Position numbers and translations under genes: made by a program. From assembly GCF_021245805.1 (NCBI RefSeq), contig NZ_JAJJNF010000007.1:124001-188000 (forward strand): a stretch of DNA of 64,000 nt. The letters run 5' to 3'. This DNA is from Mangrovimonas futianensis. GTDB taxonomy: Bacteria; Bacteroidota; Bacteroidia; Flavobacteriales; Flavobacteriaceae. Numbering within the stretch: the stretch's first letter is position 1; each line of letters starts with the position of its first letter. Shown here in pieces: positions 23,319-31,790 of the stretch. Below the pieces are notes generated by a model. It was not told where the DNA came from. It was given only the letters and a program-made list of their open reading frames with translations, and made no database searches.

Positions 23319-25273
23319 ATAGGTTTATTCAGCTTTCTGGATAACAAATTATCCAATTTTTTATAACCCATAACCTCTTCCAATATTTCAAGATGTTGAT
23401 CTGCGATATTGGATTTGGTTGTCTCCCCCAATTCATCAATCTTTTTACTTATTAAAAAACATCTTAAATGTAAAATGGTCTCACTAACTAATTGTGATAC
23501 TGTATCAGTCTTCTTTTTGGGATAGATATCCTTTTTTGTCCAATCAGAAAGTTCGTATCGCTCATCTTCCATTAGAATAGTCGTTATTTCTGAAGCAATA
23601 TGCGGCTCTACATCATTTACAAAACTCTCTACGGTAATTTCTGGGTTTTGGTTTAATTGTTCAACAACCGTATAATATAGTGTTTTAAACTGCTCATTGG
23701 TAAATTCCATTTCATCCTCTTGTAAATCAAGAAACACCTTTTCAAAAACACGAGCTTCTTGCTTTACCGGCTCCAAAACCAAATCACCCTCCTCATTTTC
23801 CTTTAAAATCAAATCTTCAAATTCTTCTACTCTCGTTCCGTAAAGTAATAGTATCTGTATGATGCGTCTTTCCAATTCATATTGCACATCAACCTTTTTT
23901 ACTGGCTGCTCATTGCGAATGACATCAAAAGCTTTTTGTTCTTTTTTAAAACTTTTATTTGCCTCATTCAACTCCTTTTTCCCCAGCTGAGCTAAGGTAC
24001 TGAACAATACTTCCTCGCCAATATCCATGATTTTGGCACATTCCTGTATATAAACTTCCTGTTTGATCCTATCTGGAATTTTGGAAATACTTTGGATGAT
24101 CTCTCTTATGGTCTCAGCCTTTTTTATGGGATCATTCTTAGAGTCTTTGGTGAGCAAAGTCGCCTTAAATTGGATAAAATCCTGTGCATTTTCTTCCAGG
24201 TAAAGCGATAATTCTTCTAGGGTATTTTCTTTAGCGAAACTATCGGGGTCCTCTCCTTGTGGAAACGAACATACCCGCACATTCATTCCTTGTTCCAAAA
24301 TTAAATCAATCCCTCTGATGGATGCCCTAACTCCAGCATCATCTCCATCAAACAACACCGTAATATTTTTAGTCAGTCTACTAATCAATCTTATCTGATC
24401 GGGGGTGAGTGCCGTACCTGAAGAAGACACTACGTTATGAATCCCTGTTTGATGGAATTGAATGACATCTGTGTATCCTTCTACCAAAAAACAGTTGTCC
24501 TCTTTAGCTATACTTTGTTTGGCATGATAAATCCCGTAGAGCACTTTCCCTTTGTGATATATATCACTTTCTGGTGAATTTAAATATTTGGCAGCCTTTT
24601 TATCATTGATTAAAATTCTTCCTCCAAATCCCAACACCCTGCCACTCATGCTTAAGATAGGAAACATAACCCTGCCTTTAAAACGATCAAATTGCTTTTC
24701 GCCCTTGACAATGGTGAGCCCTACTTTTTCCATGAACTCCAATTTGTAACCCTTTTTTATAGCTTCATCGGTAAATGCGGTCCAGTCATCCAAAGAATAT
24801 CCAAGTCCAAATGTCTTAATGGTTTCTGTTGTGAACCCTCGCTCTTTGAAGTAACTTAAACCAATCGCCTGACCAGCATCTGTTTTATGTAATACCTTTT
24901 GGAAGTATTCATTAGCAAAATCATTGACCAAATACAAACTCTCTTTCTCGTTGGCTATCTCCTTTTGCTCTTGTGACTGCTCGGTTTCCTCAACTTCGAT
25001 ATTGTACTTTTTAGCTAAATACTTTATGGCTTCCGGATAGGTAAAATGCTCATGCTCCATTAAGAAAGCCACGACATTCCCCCCTTTACCACTACTAAAA
25101 TCCTTCCAGATTTGTTTCACAGGTGACACCATAAAACTGGGTGACCGCTCATCGGTAAATGGACTTAGCCCCTTGAAATTAGTTCCAGACTTTTTCAAAT
25201 TGACAAAATCACCAATAACCTCTTCTACACGGGCTGTTTCAAATACTTGGTCTATGGATTCCTTTGAGATCAT
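23315..25273 (-). CDS. dnaG: DNA primase DnaG lacking zinc-finger ligands
   Basis: A 652-residue primase that makes RNA primers for replication. The start at MISKESIDQVFETARVEEV was chosen because it matches the usual DnaG start; an upstream in-frame Met would add 28 hydrophobic residues. The Toprim core has FLVEGYTDVIQFHQ and VLFDGDDAGVRAS, so catalysis looks intact. In the N-terminal CHC2-like domain the four metal ligands are replaced: Ser37, Thr40, Asp58 and Ser61 stand where Cys, His, Cys, Cys are expected, although the surrounding fold residues (FKGLSPF, SPSFMVSP, KGGN) are kept. This seems to be a clade feature, not decay. The C-terminus would bind the DnaB helicase. Confidence 0.95.
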   Translation of the reverse strand: MISKESIDQVFETARVEEVIGDFVNLKKSGTNFKGLSPFTDERSPSFMVSPVKQIWKDFSSGKGGNVVAFLMEHEHFTYPEAIKYLAKKYNIEVEETEQSQEQKEIANEKESLYLVNDFANEYFQKVLHKTDAGQAIGLSYFKERGFTTETIKTFGLGYSLDDWTAFTDEAIKKGYKLEFMEKVGLTIVKGEKQFDRFKGRVMFPILSMSGRVLGFGGRILINDKKAAKYLNSPESDIYHKGKVLYGIYHAKQSIAKEDNCFLVEGYTDVIQFHQTGIHNVVSSSGTALTPDQIRLISRLTKNITVLFDGDDAGVRASIRGIDLILEQGMNVRVCSFPQGEDPDSFAKENTLEELSLYLEENAQDFIQFKATLLTKDSKNDPIKKAETIREIIQSISKIPDRIKQEVYIQECAKIMDIGEEVLFSTLAQLGKKELNEANKSFKKEQKAFDVIRNEQPVKKVDVQYELERRIIQILLLYGTRVEEFEDLILKENEEGDLVLEPVKQEARVFEKVFLDLQEDEMEFTNEQFKTLYYTVVEQLNQNPEITVESFVNDVEPHIASEITTILMEDERYELSDWTKKDIYPKKKTDTVSQLVSETILHLRCFLISKKIDELGETTKSNIADQHLEILEEVMGYKKLDNLLSRKLNKPI

Positions 25274-25381
25274 TATTAAACAATTGAAGAATGTAAAAAT
25301 ATAAAGATTAATAAAGAGAGGGTAAAATATTTTTGTTAAATTGAGTGGGTTAATCAATTACTAACAAATTAAAAAATGCTT

Positions 25382-25801
25382 ATGAAAAAGGATTTAATTC
25401 TTAAACCCTTGCTACTGGCTATTGTCCTAAGCCTAGTGATTTTTAGCTGCTCCAGCGATGATGACTCAGCAGCAGAACCAGAAGACAATTCACCTCCACC
25501 AACATTATTTGATAAATGGTGGTATGATGTAGACGATTACTCGGCCGATATCTACTTTCATTCAACAGGAGAATATGAACAAGAATTACATTTTGCCGGA
25601 AATGTATATCCAGCTACTGGCACATGGCACTGGATCAATGAAGCCACAGGAGAAATGAAACTTGAAGACCTTCAAGGTCCTATACAAGTAAATTCAGAAC
25701 TGTATATAAATATTATCTCTGTGGATGATCACTTGCTTACGCTAGAAAGGTCTATCGATGGAGGTTCGTTTACTCCAATTGTTTATGAAGACATCGATTA
25801 A
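25382..25801 (+). CDS. Small lipoprotein of unknown function
   Basis: A 139-residue lipoprotein. MKKDLILKPLLLAIVLSLVIFSC gives a signal peptide with a lipobox Cys, followed by SSDDDSAAEPEDNSPPP, an acidic linker resembling the Bacteroidota surface-export signal. The rest looks like a small lipocalin-like beta domain (TLFDKWWYDVDDYSADIYF; GTWHWINEATGEMKL). The start was set at the second Met (MKK). A -7 box TATTTTTG lies at 25328-25335. A terminator follows immediately. Function not recognised. Confidence 0.8.
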   Translation: MKKDLILKPLLLAIVLSLVIFSCSSDDDSAAEPEDNSPPPTLFDKWWYDVDDYSADIYFHSTGEYEQELHFAGNVYPATGTWHWINEATGEMKLEDLQGPIQVNSELYINIISVDDHLLTLERSIDGGSFTPIVYEDID

Positions 25802-25828
25802 AAAAAGCCCTCTATTGAGGGCTTTTTT
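25801..25828. terminator. Bidirectional intrinsic terminator
   Basis: AAAAAAGCCCTC-TATT-GAGGGCTTTTTT, a 12-base stem starting at the last base of the lipoprotein stop codon and ending eight bases before the stop of the convergent outer-membrane protein gene. Confidence 0.9.
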
Positions 25829-25835
25829 AATTAAA

Positions 25836-26936
25836 CTAATCCAAATCAAATCGTAAACCGAGTGAAATATTATTTTGGTCTACCACTTGGTCATTGAATA
25901 TAGGAGACAAATCGTACTTAGCATAAATTCCTATATTTCCAAAACCCATATAAGCGCTCAAACCGTAAACAAAATTGTTGGTGTTATAATCCTTGTATTT
26001 GTCCTTTTTCTTCTTATCATTTTCATCATAGTATTTCACTTTTTGGATAGAGGAAATATTGAACCCTCCATATCCTCCAATTCCAAATTTAAACTTATGA
26101 AAGGTTGAATACCTGAAATAATCTTCTCTCTCAATTTTTCGAGATGGCCCAAATTCAAAATGAACAGGAAACACCATATTAGTGGTTCTAAACTTGGACT
26201 TTCTGACATTTAAAGGAAACTCTTCCAACACCACTTGTCCTTCATTATTCTCTGATAAAATCCTGTTCCCCTTAATATCTAACTTATTCCATTGAAATGA
26301 GAATCCATATTTAAGTCTCATGGCATTACTATTCTTAAATACCCTTGTTTTCCAAGCCCATCCCAGTTCAACAAAACCGGATCCTCCCAATTTATATGGT
26401 GAATCATTTAATGATTCGCCTTCAATAATGGCATTATTGAATCCGATAGCAAATACCAAATCACTTGTAGTTCGACGGTCATACTTCCTAGGTTTCAACC
26501 TATAATCTTCTCGCTCACCCACATAAAAAGAGCCTCGATCAAATTCATCTGAATCTTCATTCTTACCAATTTCCAAAATGAATCTATTTCCTGGGGTATA
26601 TGTACCCGCCAAATTTCCATTTCTTTCCAATAAAGCAATTTGATTGTCAATGATGGCCAACCTATTCTCAATATTTAATGCTCGTTTTTGAGCAGCTTCT
26701 TGTTTTAAGGCCTCTGCTTCACTCGATTTGATTTCACCCTTTTCCAACTGAGAGTTAATAGCCTCTACTTCCTTTTTGAGGGCTCCCTTTTCCTCCTGAG
26801 TAATTGTTTCTTTGGTTTTTTTGAGTTGTTCAATCTTCATTTGTTTCTGCTCTAATTGAATAGAGTCCTGGGCATTCATATTGCTTGTGACAAGACACAA
26901 AACAAGTGCCACCAAAAGTTTGGTAATGATGTTCAT
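25836..26936 (-). CDS. Outer-membrane beta-barrel protein with an N-terminal coiled coil
   Basis: A 366-residue exported protein: signal peptide (MNIITKLLVALVLCLVTSNMNAQ), a coiled coil of about 80 residues (LEQKQMKIEQLKKTKETITQ through LAIIDNQIALLERNG) and then a series of amphipathic strands typical of a small porin-like barrel (FVELGWAWKTRVF, MRLKYGFSFQWNKLDI, FKFGIGGYGGFNI, GNIGIYAKYDLSPIF, ISLGLRFDLD). It is the third gene of a cassette with an ECF sigma factor and a membrane protein, so it is probably a main target or sensor of that system. The coiled coil could reach across the periplasm. Confidence 0.85.
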   Translation of the reverse strand: MNIITKLLVALVLCLVTSNMNAQDSIQLEQKQMKIEQLKKTKETITQEEKGALKKEVEAINSQLEKGEIKSSEAEALKQEAAQKRALNIENRLAIIDNQIALLERNGNLAGTYTPGNRFILEIGKNEDSDEFDRGSFYVGEREDYRLKPRKYDRRTTSDLVFAIGFNNAIIEGESLNDSPYKLGGSGFVELGWAWKTRVFKNSNAMRLKYGFSFQWNKLDIKGNRILSENNEGQVVLEEFPLNVRKSKFRTTNMVFPVHFEFGPSRKIEREDYFRYSTFHKFKFGIGGYGGFNISSIQKVKYYDENDKKKKDKYKDYNTNNFVYGLSAYMGFGNIGIYAKYDLSPIFNDQVVDQNNISLGLRFDLD

Positions 26937-26966
26937 AACTGTTCGTTTTTTAATTGATGATTAATT

Positions 26967-27764
26967 TTAATAATTACGTTGGGCAACTGCAGTTTTTACC
27001 GTTTTGTAACCAACTTGTAAAGCTTCAAAAACTTTATCTCTAAACGAATGATCCAAATCATCCTCAACGTCTTGAAGAAGCATCATGGCGTCAACCGTTT
27101 TTGAGTTTTCTTTATATATTTTTTGATCGTTTATTTCTTTTTGGGCTTGAGCCAATAAGGCGCTTATATCTTCTTTAGCTACTACGCCTTCCCCATGTGT
27201 TTCTTTTAGAGTTTTTAACCTATTAGCCAAATCTTGCACCTTCTCATTCTCATGATCAACCTTCTGTTCTTTGATACTATGATTTGCAATTAAGGTTGTC
27301 TCCTCTATCCTTTCCTTAAAGGATTCCTCCTCTTGATTCTTAATAATTCTGTTTGTTTCTATAACCTCTTCTTTTTCAACCGAGACTAAAGGACTATCAG
27401 ACGGGTTTGATTTAGATTCCGTCTCCGTTTCTTCAAAGGCCATTTGATTGTTATCAACTTTTCCCTTTTTAGTGTCTTCAAATGGTTTTTGATTTATCTG
27501 CTCCACCGCTTGGGGTTCCTCTACCAACTTTTTCTCTTCAACACCTAAAGTTTCCTGGTTAGACATTTTATAAAATAGGGTTGACAACAAAACTACTCCA
27601 ACCAAACTTGCTGCTAAACCAATTATCCAAAATTGTCTTTTTTGGGATTTCTTTGTTTGGGCATCTAGCTCCAGCTCCAATTTATCCCAAACTGAGTTTG
27701 ATGGCTGCATCATTCGCTCTTCCAACTGCTCTTTTATTTTCTCTTCAAACTTAAGTGGTGCCAT
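26967..27764 (-). CDS. Single-pass membrane protein, putative anti-sigma partner
   Basis: A 265-residue protein with a short cytoplasmic part (MAPLKFEEKIKEQLEERMMQPSNSVWDKLELEL, about 1-42), one transmembrane helix (FWIIGLAASLVGVVLLSTLFY, about 43-64) and a long charged, Glu/Lys-rich periplasmic tail. It overlaps the ECF sigma gene by 14 bases. Position and topology suggest that it holds or controls the sigma factor, but the usual zinc-binding anti-sigma motif (HxxxCxxC) and a FecR domain are both absent, so this is inference from context. Confidence 0.7.
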   Translation of the reverse strand: MAPLKFEEKIKEQLEERMMQPSNSVWDKLELELDAQTKKSQKRQFWIIGLAASLVGVVLLSTLFYKMSNQETLGVEEKKLVEEPQAVEQINQKPFEDTKKGKVDNNQMAFEETETESKSNPSDSPLVSVEKEEVIETNRIIKNQEEESFKERIEETTLIANHSIKEQKVDHENEKVQDLANRLKTLKETHGEGVVAKEDISALLAQAQKEINDQKIYKENSKTVDAMMLLQDVEDDLDHSFRDKVFEALQVGYKTVKTAVAQRNY

Positions 27765-28314
27765 TCTCGCTTTTATTTCGTTCTACAATTTGTTGTTGAA
27801 GCATTTTTCGTGCTTTAAACAACTGTGATTTAGAAGTCCCCTCCGAAATATTTAAAATCTCAGCAATTTCAATGTGTTTGTAACCTTCAATAGCATACAT
27901 AACGAAAACCATTTTATATCCTTCCGGTAATTGATCAATCAGTTGCTGTATTTCAGCTACATTCATTCTTTGAGTGATGTTATCCGATTTTATTTGGGGC
28001 ATTTGAGTTTCATCTGTAGCAAACTCAACTTTTTTATTCTGCCTAATAAATGAGATACACTCCCTTACCATAATACGCCTAATCCAACCCTCAAAACTTC
28101 CATGGCCTTTGAAACTCTTTAAATGGGTAAACACTTTTAAAAACCCATTTAAAAGAACTTCTTCTGCCTCTTGCACATCCTTTATATAATATCTGCAAAC
28201 GCTTAACATTTTTGGACTATGCCAATCATATAGCACGCGTTGAGCATCCCGGTCATTCTTTAAGGCTTTATCTATAAGCCTCCCTTCATTTTTATATAAC
28301 TGAATTACTTTCAA
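27751..28314 (-). CDS. ECF-type RNA polymerase sigma factor
   Basis: A 187-residue extracytoplasmic-function sigma factor. Region 2 is seen in about residues 17-85 (DAQRVLYDWHSPKMLSVCRYYI, DVQEAEEVLLNGFLKVFTHLKSF, GSFEGWIRRIMVRECISF) and region 4 in about 120-175 (LIDQLPEGYKMVFVMYAIEGYKHIEIAEIL, SEGTSKSQLFKARKML). No sigma regions 1.1 or 3. It is the first gene of a cassette with a membrane protein and an outer-membrane barrel protein, the arrangement of a cell-surface signalling unit. The trigger is unknown. Confidence 0.93.
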   Translation of the reverse strand: MKVIQLYKNEGRLIDKALKNDRDAQRVLYDWHSPKMLSVCRYYIKDVQEAEEVLLNGFLKVFTHLKSFKGHGSFEGWIRRIMVRECISFIRQNKKVEFATDETQMPQIKSDNITQRMNVAEIQQLIDQLPEGYKMVFVMYAIEGYKHIEIAEILNISEGTSKSQLFKARKMLQQQIVERNKSENGTT

Positions 28315-28517
28315 CAGCAGATCAAATATTGACTTCTATATACATAGACGCAAATTAAACTAAAATGGTTGCCTCATATGTGAAAAATAAATAAAATTAC
28401 CAATAAAAACCTCATTATCAACTCATTTAAAACAAAGAAATGTAAACCAATAAGAGCTCTTTTTTATTGCAATCAAGAATAGTTATATTTGAATTCTCAT
28501 TGATCAAAACCTATTTC

Positions 28518-29822
28518 ATGTATAATAAATTCTTCATTCTAGCTTGTTCCATTTTCATTTTAAGCACTTCTTGTAGTAGCAATGACGACCCAATAATTTC
28601 AAGCGGAAATCCTGTTGAGAATCCTGAACAGCCCAATGATCCAGAACCAACTGACAATATAGTGGTATATGAGCCCGATTTATTTGAAGACAGTTATGTC
28701 TTAGCTATTGAAAATGGCGGTACTAAATCTTATATACTTAATAAGGAAGGGCATAAAGTGAAACAATGGAATTTCAACAAAAACATGGGCCAAGATTTAG
28801 AGCTATTAGACAATGGTCAATTATTGGGAATGTTTAAAGTTGATACTCCTGTTATTTCTTTTCCAGGTTATGGCGGAATAATTAGGCTCATCAATCCTGA
28901 TGGCTCCATTGATTGGGAGTTTGAATATTATAGTGACAATTATATTTCCCATCATGACTTAGATAGATTACCAAACGGTAACATCCTTTTTATCGCATGG
29001 GAAAGAATAGAAACAGAGGTAGCCCAACAAAATGGGGTTGATGGTGGAGGAAATATATTTACTGAAACCTTAATTGAAGTTAATCCTGAAACGGATGAAA
29101 TTGTATGGAAATGGCATAGTTGGGATCATATTGTCCAAGAGTTTGACAATACCTTACCAAATTATGGAATTGTTTCTGACAACCCTCATTTGATAAACAT
29201 TAACTACAACGAGGCGTCAACAAGTAATTTAATGCATTTTAATGGGTTAGATTATGATGAAGAAAAGGATGTTATTTATGTAACTGTCAATTATTACAGT
29301 GAAGTTTGGGTCATTGACCATAGTACCACTACAGCTGAGGCTTCAGAACATGTGGGTGGTAATTATAACCGAGGGGGAGATCTCATTTATAGATTCGGTA
29401 ATCCAACGGCTTATAATAATATGGAAGGAGAAAGGATTTTTTACAATTGCCATTTTCCTAATTTGATAGAAGGAGGTATTCCTGGTCATGGGAATATGTT
29501 GGTATACAATAACGGAAACAATTTTTCGCAATCTTCAGTTATGGAAATTGAAATACCCCTATTTTCTTTAAATCCTAACTTCAATAATGAACCCAATGTT
29601 ATTTGGTCTTTTACAGATCCATCTCTTTACTCTCCATTTATTTCTGGAGCTGTAAGACTCAACAATGGAAACACTTTAATTTGCGAGGGAACTTATGGGT
29701 TTTGGGAAATAACTCCTAATGGGGATGTTGCTTGGAAATATGAAGGTGCTAATCAGGAATCCTTTTGGAGATGCTATAATTATTTACCCAATTCTGATGC
29801 AATTATCAATCTAGGTTTATAA
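28518..29822 (+). CDS. Arylsulfotransferase-like lipoprotein
   Basis: A 434-residue lipoprotein with a six-bladed beta-propeller of the arylsulfotransferase (ASST) type. The start at MYNKFFILACSIFILSTSC gives a lipobox; an earlier in-frame start would add 17 residues. Blade motifs recur: NGGTKSYILNKEGHKVKQWNF, LINPDGSIDWEFEY, HHDLDRLPNGNILFIAWE, LIEVNPETDEIVWKWH, HFNGLDYDEEKDVIYVTVN, LNNGNTLICEGTYGFWEITP. The family transfers sulfate between phenols, but many members are uncharacterised; enzymatic activity here is unproven. Its stop codon directly abuts that of the convergent polyprenyl synthase gene with no spacer. Confidence 0.82.
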   Translation: MYNKFFILACSIFILSTSCSSNDDPIISSGNPVENPEQPNDPEPTDNIVVYEPDLFEDSYVLAIENGGTKSYILNKEGHKVKQWNFNKNMGQDLELLDNGQLLGMFKVDTPVISFPGYGGIIRLINPDGSIDWEFEYYSDNYISHHDLDRLPNGNILFIAWERIETEVAQQNGVDGGGNIFTETLIEVNPETDEIVWKWHSWDHIVQEFDNTLPNYGIVSDNPHLININYNEASTSNLMHFNGLDYDEEKDVIYVTVNYYSEVWVIDHSTTTAEASEHVGGNYNRGGDLIYRFGNPTAYNNMEGERIFYNCHFPNLIEGGIPGHGNMLVYNNGNNFSQSSVMEIEIPLFSLNPNFNNEPNVIWSFTDPSLYSPFISGAVRLNNGNTLICEGTYGFWEITPNGDVAWKYEGANQESFWRCYNYLPNSDAIINLGL

Positions 29823-30800
29823 TTATTTCTTTCTGTCAATAACATAATTAACCATGAGTTCCAGTGAATTCTTAAATTCAGAATCTGGATATTGGTTCAA
29901 GATTTCAAGGGCTTCCATCTGGAAGCCTTTCATTTTTGAAACTGCATAATCCAACCCTCCTTCGGTTTTTACATAGGAAATCACTTCCTTCACACGACTT
30001 TTGTTTTTATTATGATTTTTAACCGAATTAATCAACCAAGCCTTTTCTTTTTTGGGAGCCTTATTGAGAACATGAATAAGGGGTAGTGTCATTTTCTGTT
30101 CCTTAATATCAATTCCTGTGGGTTTACCTATTTGATCATCCCCATAGTCAAATAAATCATCTTTAATTTGAAATGCCATTCCGATTAACTCTCCAAATCT
30201 CCTCATCTGTTCCACCTCAGGAGAATTTGGTTTAACTGATGCAGCTCCAAGACTACAACATGCCGCTATTAAAGTTGCTGTCTTCTGACGGATGATTTCA
30301 TAGTAAACCTCTTCAGTAATATCCAATCTTCTTGCCTTTTCAATTTGAAGAAGTTCACCCTCACTCATTTCCCTTACAGCAACCGAAATGATTTTCAATA
30401 AATCAAAATCATTATTGTCTATGGATAATAACAAACCTTTTGATAGTAAAAAGTCCCCAATCAATACGGCTATTTTATTTTTCCAAAGTGCATTGACTGA
30501 GAAAAATCCTCGGCGCCTGTTACTGTCGTCAACGACATCATCATGCACCAACGTGGCTGTATGAATCAATTCAATAACCGATGCTCCTCTATAAGTTCTT
30601 TCACTAACTTCACCGTGATTTATCATTTTTGCAACCAAAAACACAAACATGGGACGCATTTGTTTCCCTTTTCTGTTTACAATGTAATGGGTGATTCTGT
30701 TAAGTAAGGCCACCTTTGAGGACATTGATAGTCTGAACTTTTGCTCAAAAAGTTCCATTTCAAAGGCAATAGGCTGCTTTATTTGTTCAACGATTTTCAA
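29823..30800 (-). CDS. Polyprenyl diphosphate synthase
   Basis: A 325-residue all-helical trans-isoprenyl diphosphate synthase that elongates farnesyl-type primers with IPP, most likely to the side chain of menaquinone. The first Asp-rich motif is HDDVVDDSNRRRG (about 84-96) and the second is KDDLFDYGDDQIGKPTG (about 207-223). GKQMRPMFVFLVAKM and LIHTATLVHDD are typical. Product chain length cannot be read with certainty. It is transcribed alone, convergent to the arylsulfotransferase-like gene. Confidence 0.93.
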   Translation of the reverse strand: MKIVEQIKQPIAFEMELFEQKFRLSMSSKVALLNRITHYIVNRKGKQMRPMFVFLVAKMINHGEVSERTYRGASVIELIHTATLVHDDVVDDSNRRRGFFSVNALWKNKIAVLIGDFLLSKGLLLSIDNNDFDLLKIISVAVREMSEGELLQIEKARRLDITEEVYYEIIRQKTATLIAACCSLGAASVKPNSPEVEQMRRFGELIGMAFQIKDDLFDYGDDQIGKPTGIDIKEQKMTLPLIHVLNKAPKKEKAWLINSVKNHNKNKSRVKEVISYVKTEGGLDYAVSKMKGFQMEALEILNQYPDSEFKNSLELMVNYVIDRKK

Positions 30801-30946
30801 GAATAGCCACTCTTTGTTAAAAGAATAGCAAACCTAATAAAAAAAATCAATCATTTGGCAATTCTCTCAAAATTCAAAATAAGCCATTAGGATTTCATGA
30901 TTTAAATGACTAGATTTAAGGAAGTAACATGCTAAATATCAATCAT

Positions 30947-31756
30947 ATGAAAAACATTACTCTTCTTTTTTCTATTTTATTTTCCATCCAACTAATAGCA
31001 CAAGAGACTGTTTGGTCGGATGATTTCGACGATGCAGATATTTCCGATTGGACTCTAGTTGATAGCGATGGAGATGGTGCTAACTGGATTGCTGTCCAAA
31101 TAGTAGATGATGATGATGTTCCTGTTGGCACTCCAGTATTAAGATCTGCATCCTGGAGCGGCAGTGCATTAACGCCTGACAACTGGGCCATTTCCCCAAT
31201 GATGAATTTATCTGGTGCCTCTGGAGCAATTTCCCTAAATTATGAAGTAATGGCCATAGATGCTTCATGGGATATAGAAAATTACACAGTCTATGCAGCT
31301 ACTGGTAATACTATTGATGACTTCCTTGCCTCTGACATATATTTTAACGAGTCTACCTTAGATGGTGTAAATACTTTAACACCTCGTACGTTGGATTTAT
31401 CAGATTTGGCCGGAGAACCAATGGTTTACATTGCATTCCGACATCATGATGTCACAGATCAATTCACAATTGAGATTGATAATGTTGTAGTTGAAGCGGA
31501 AACCTTAAGCATTGATGAATTTGACGCAAATAATGTGCAAATTTCAGTCAGTAATAATTTGATTAAAGTAACTAATTTGAATAATAGTGCTCAATATCAA
31601 TTATTCAGTATTACTGGGCAGAAAATGCTAACAGGAAATTTAGATGGCTCATCTCAAAGCACCATTAGCACATCAAATCTTACCCGAGGAATTTATGTCA
31701 TTCAATTGTCAAGCTCAGAAAGCGGCAGTACCTTAACCAAAAAAATAGTGATTTAA
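30947..31756 (+). CDS. T9SS-secreted protein with a cleaved-adhesin/choice-of-anchor J domain
   Basis: A 269-residue secreted protein. Signal peptide MKNITLLFSILFSIQLIAQ (start chosen there; six residues upstream are possible). Residues about 20-185 form a jelly-roll of the cleaved-adhesin type (WSDDFDDADISDWTLVDSDG, DNWAISPMMNLSGASG, YIAFRHHDVTDQFTIEIDNVVVE). The C-terminal 75 residues are a type A T9SS sorting domain (ISVSNNLIKVTNL, YQLFSITGQKML, LTRGIYVIQLSSS, LTKKIVI). It is thus exported by the same machinery that gliding proteins belong to and probably sits on the surface. Binding target unknown. Confidence 0.9.
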   Translation: MKNITLLFSILFSIQLIAQETVWSDDFDDADISDWTLVDSDGDGANWIAVQIVDDDDVPVGTPVLRSASWSGSALTPDNWAISPMMNLSGASGAISLNYEVMAIDASWDIENYTVYAATGNTIDDFLASDIYFNESTLDGVNTLTPRTLDLSDLAGEPMVYIAFRHHDVTDQFTIEIDNVVVEAETLSIDEFDANNVQISVSNNLIKVTNLNNSAQYQLFSITGQKMLTGNLDGSSQSTISTSNLTRGIYVIQLSSSESGSTLTKKIVI

Positions 31757-31757
31757 T

Positions 31758-31790
31758 AAAAAAAGGGAACCTAGTAAGTTCCCTTTTTTT
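31758..31790. terminator. Bidirectional intrinsic terminator
   Basis: AAAAAAAGGGAAC-CTAGTAA-GTTCCCTTTTTTT between the convergent T9SS cargo gene and rlmN; its right end touches the rlmN stop codon. Confidence 0.9.

Noticed and set aside
25274..25357. Longer N-terminus for DnaG starting MINPLNLTK
   Set aside because: The added 28 residues are hydrophobic and precede the standard DnaG start MISKESID; no primase carries such a segment.
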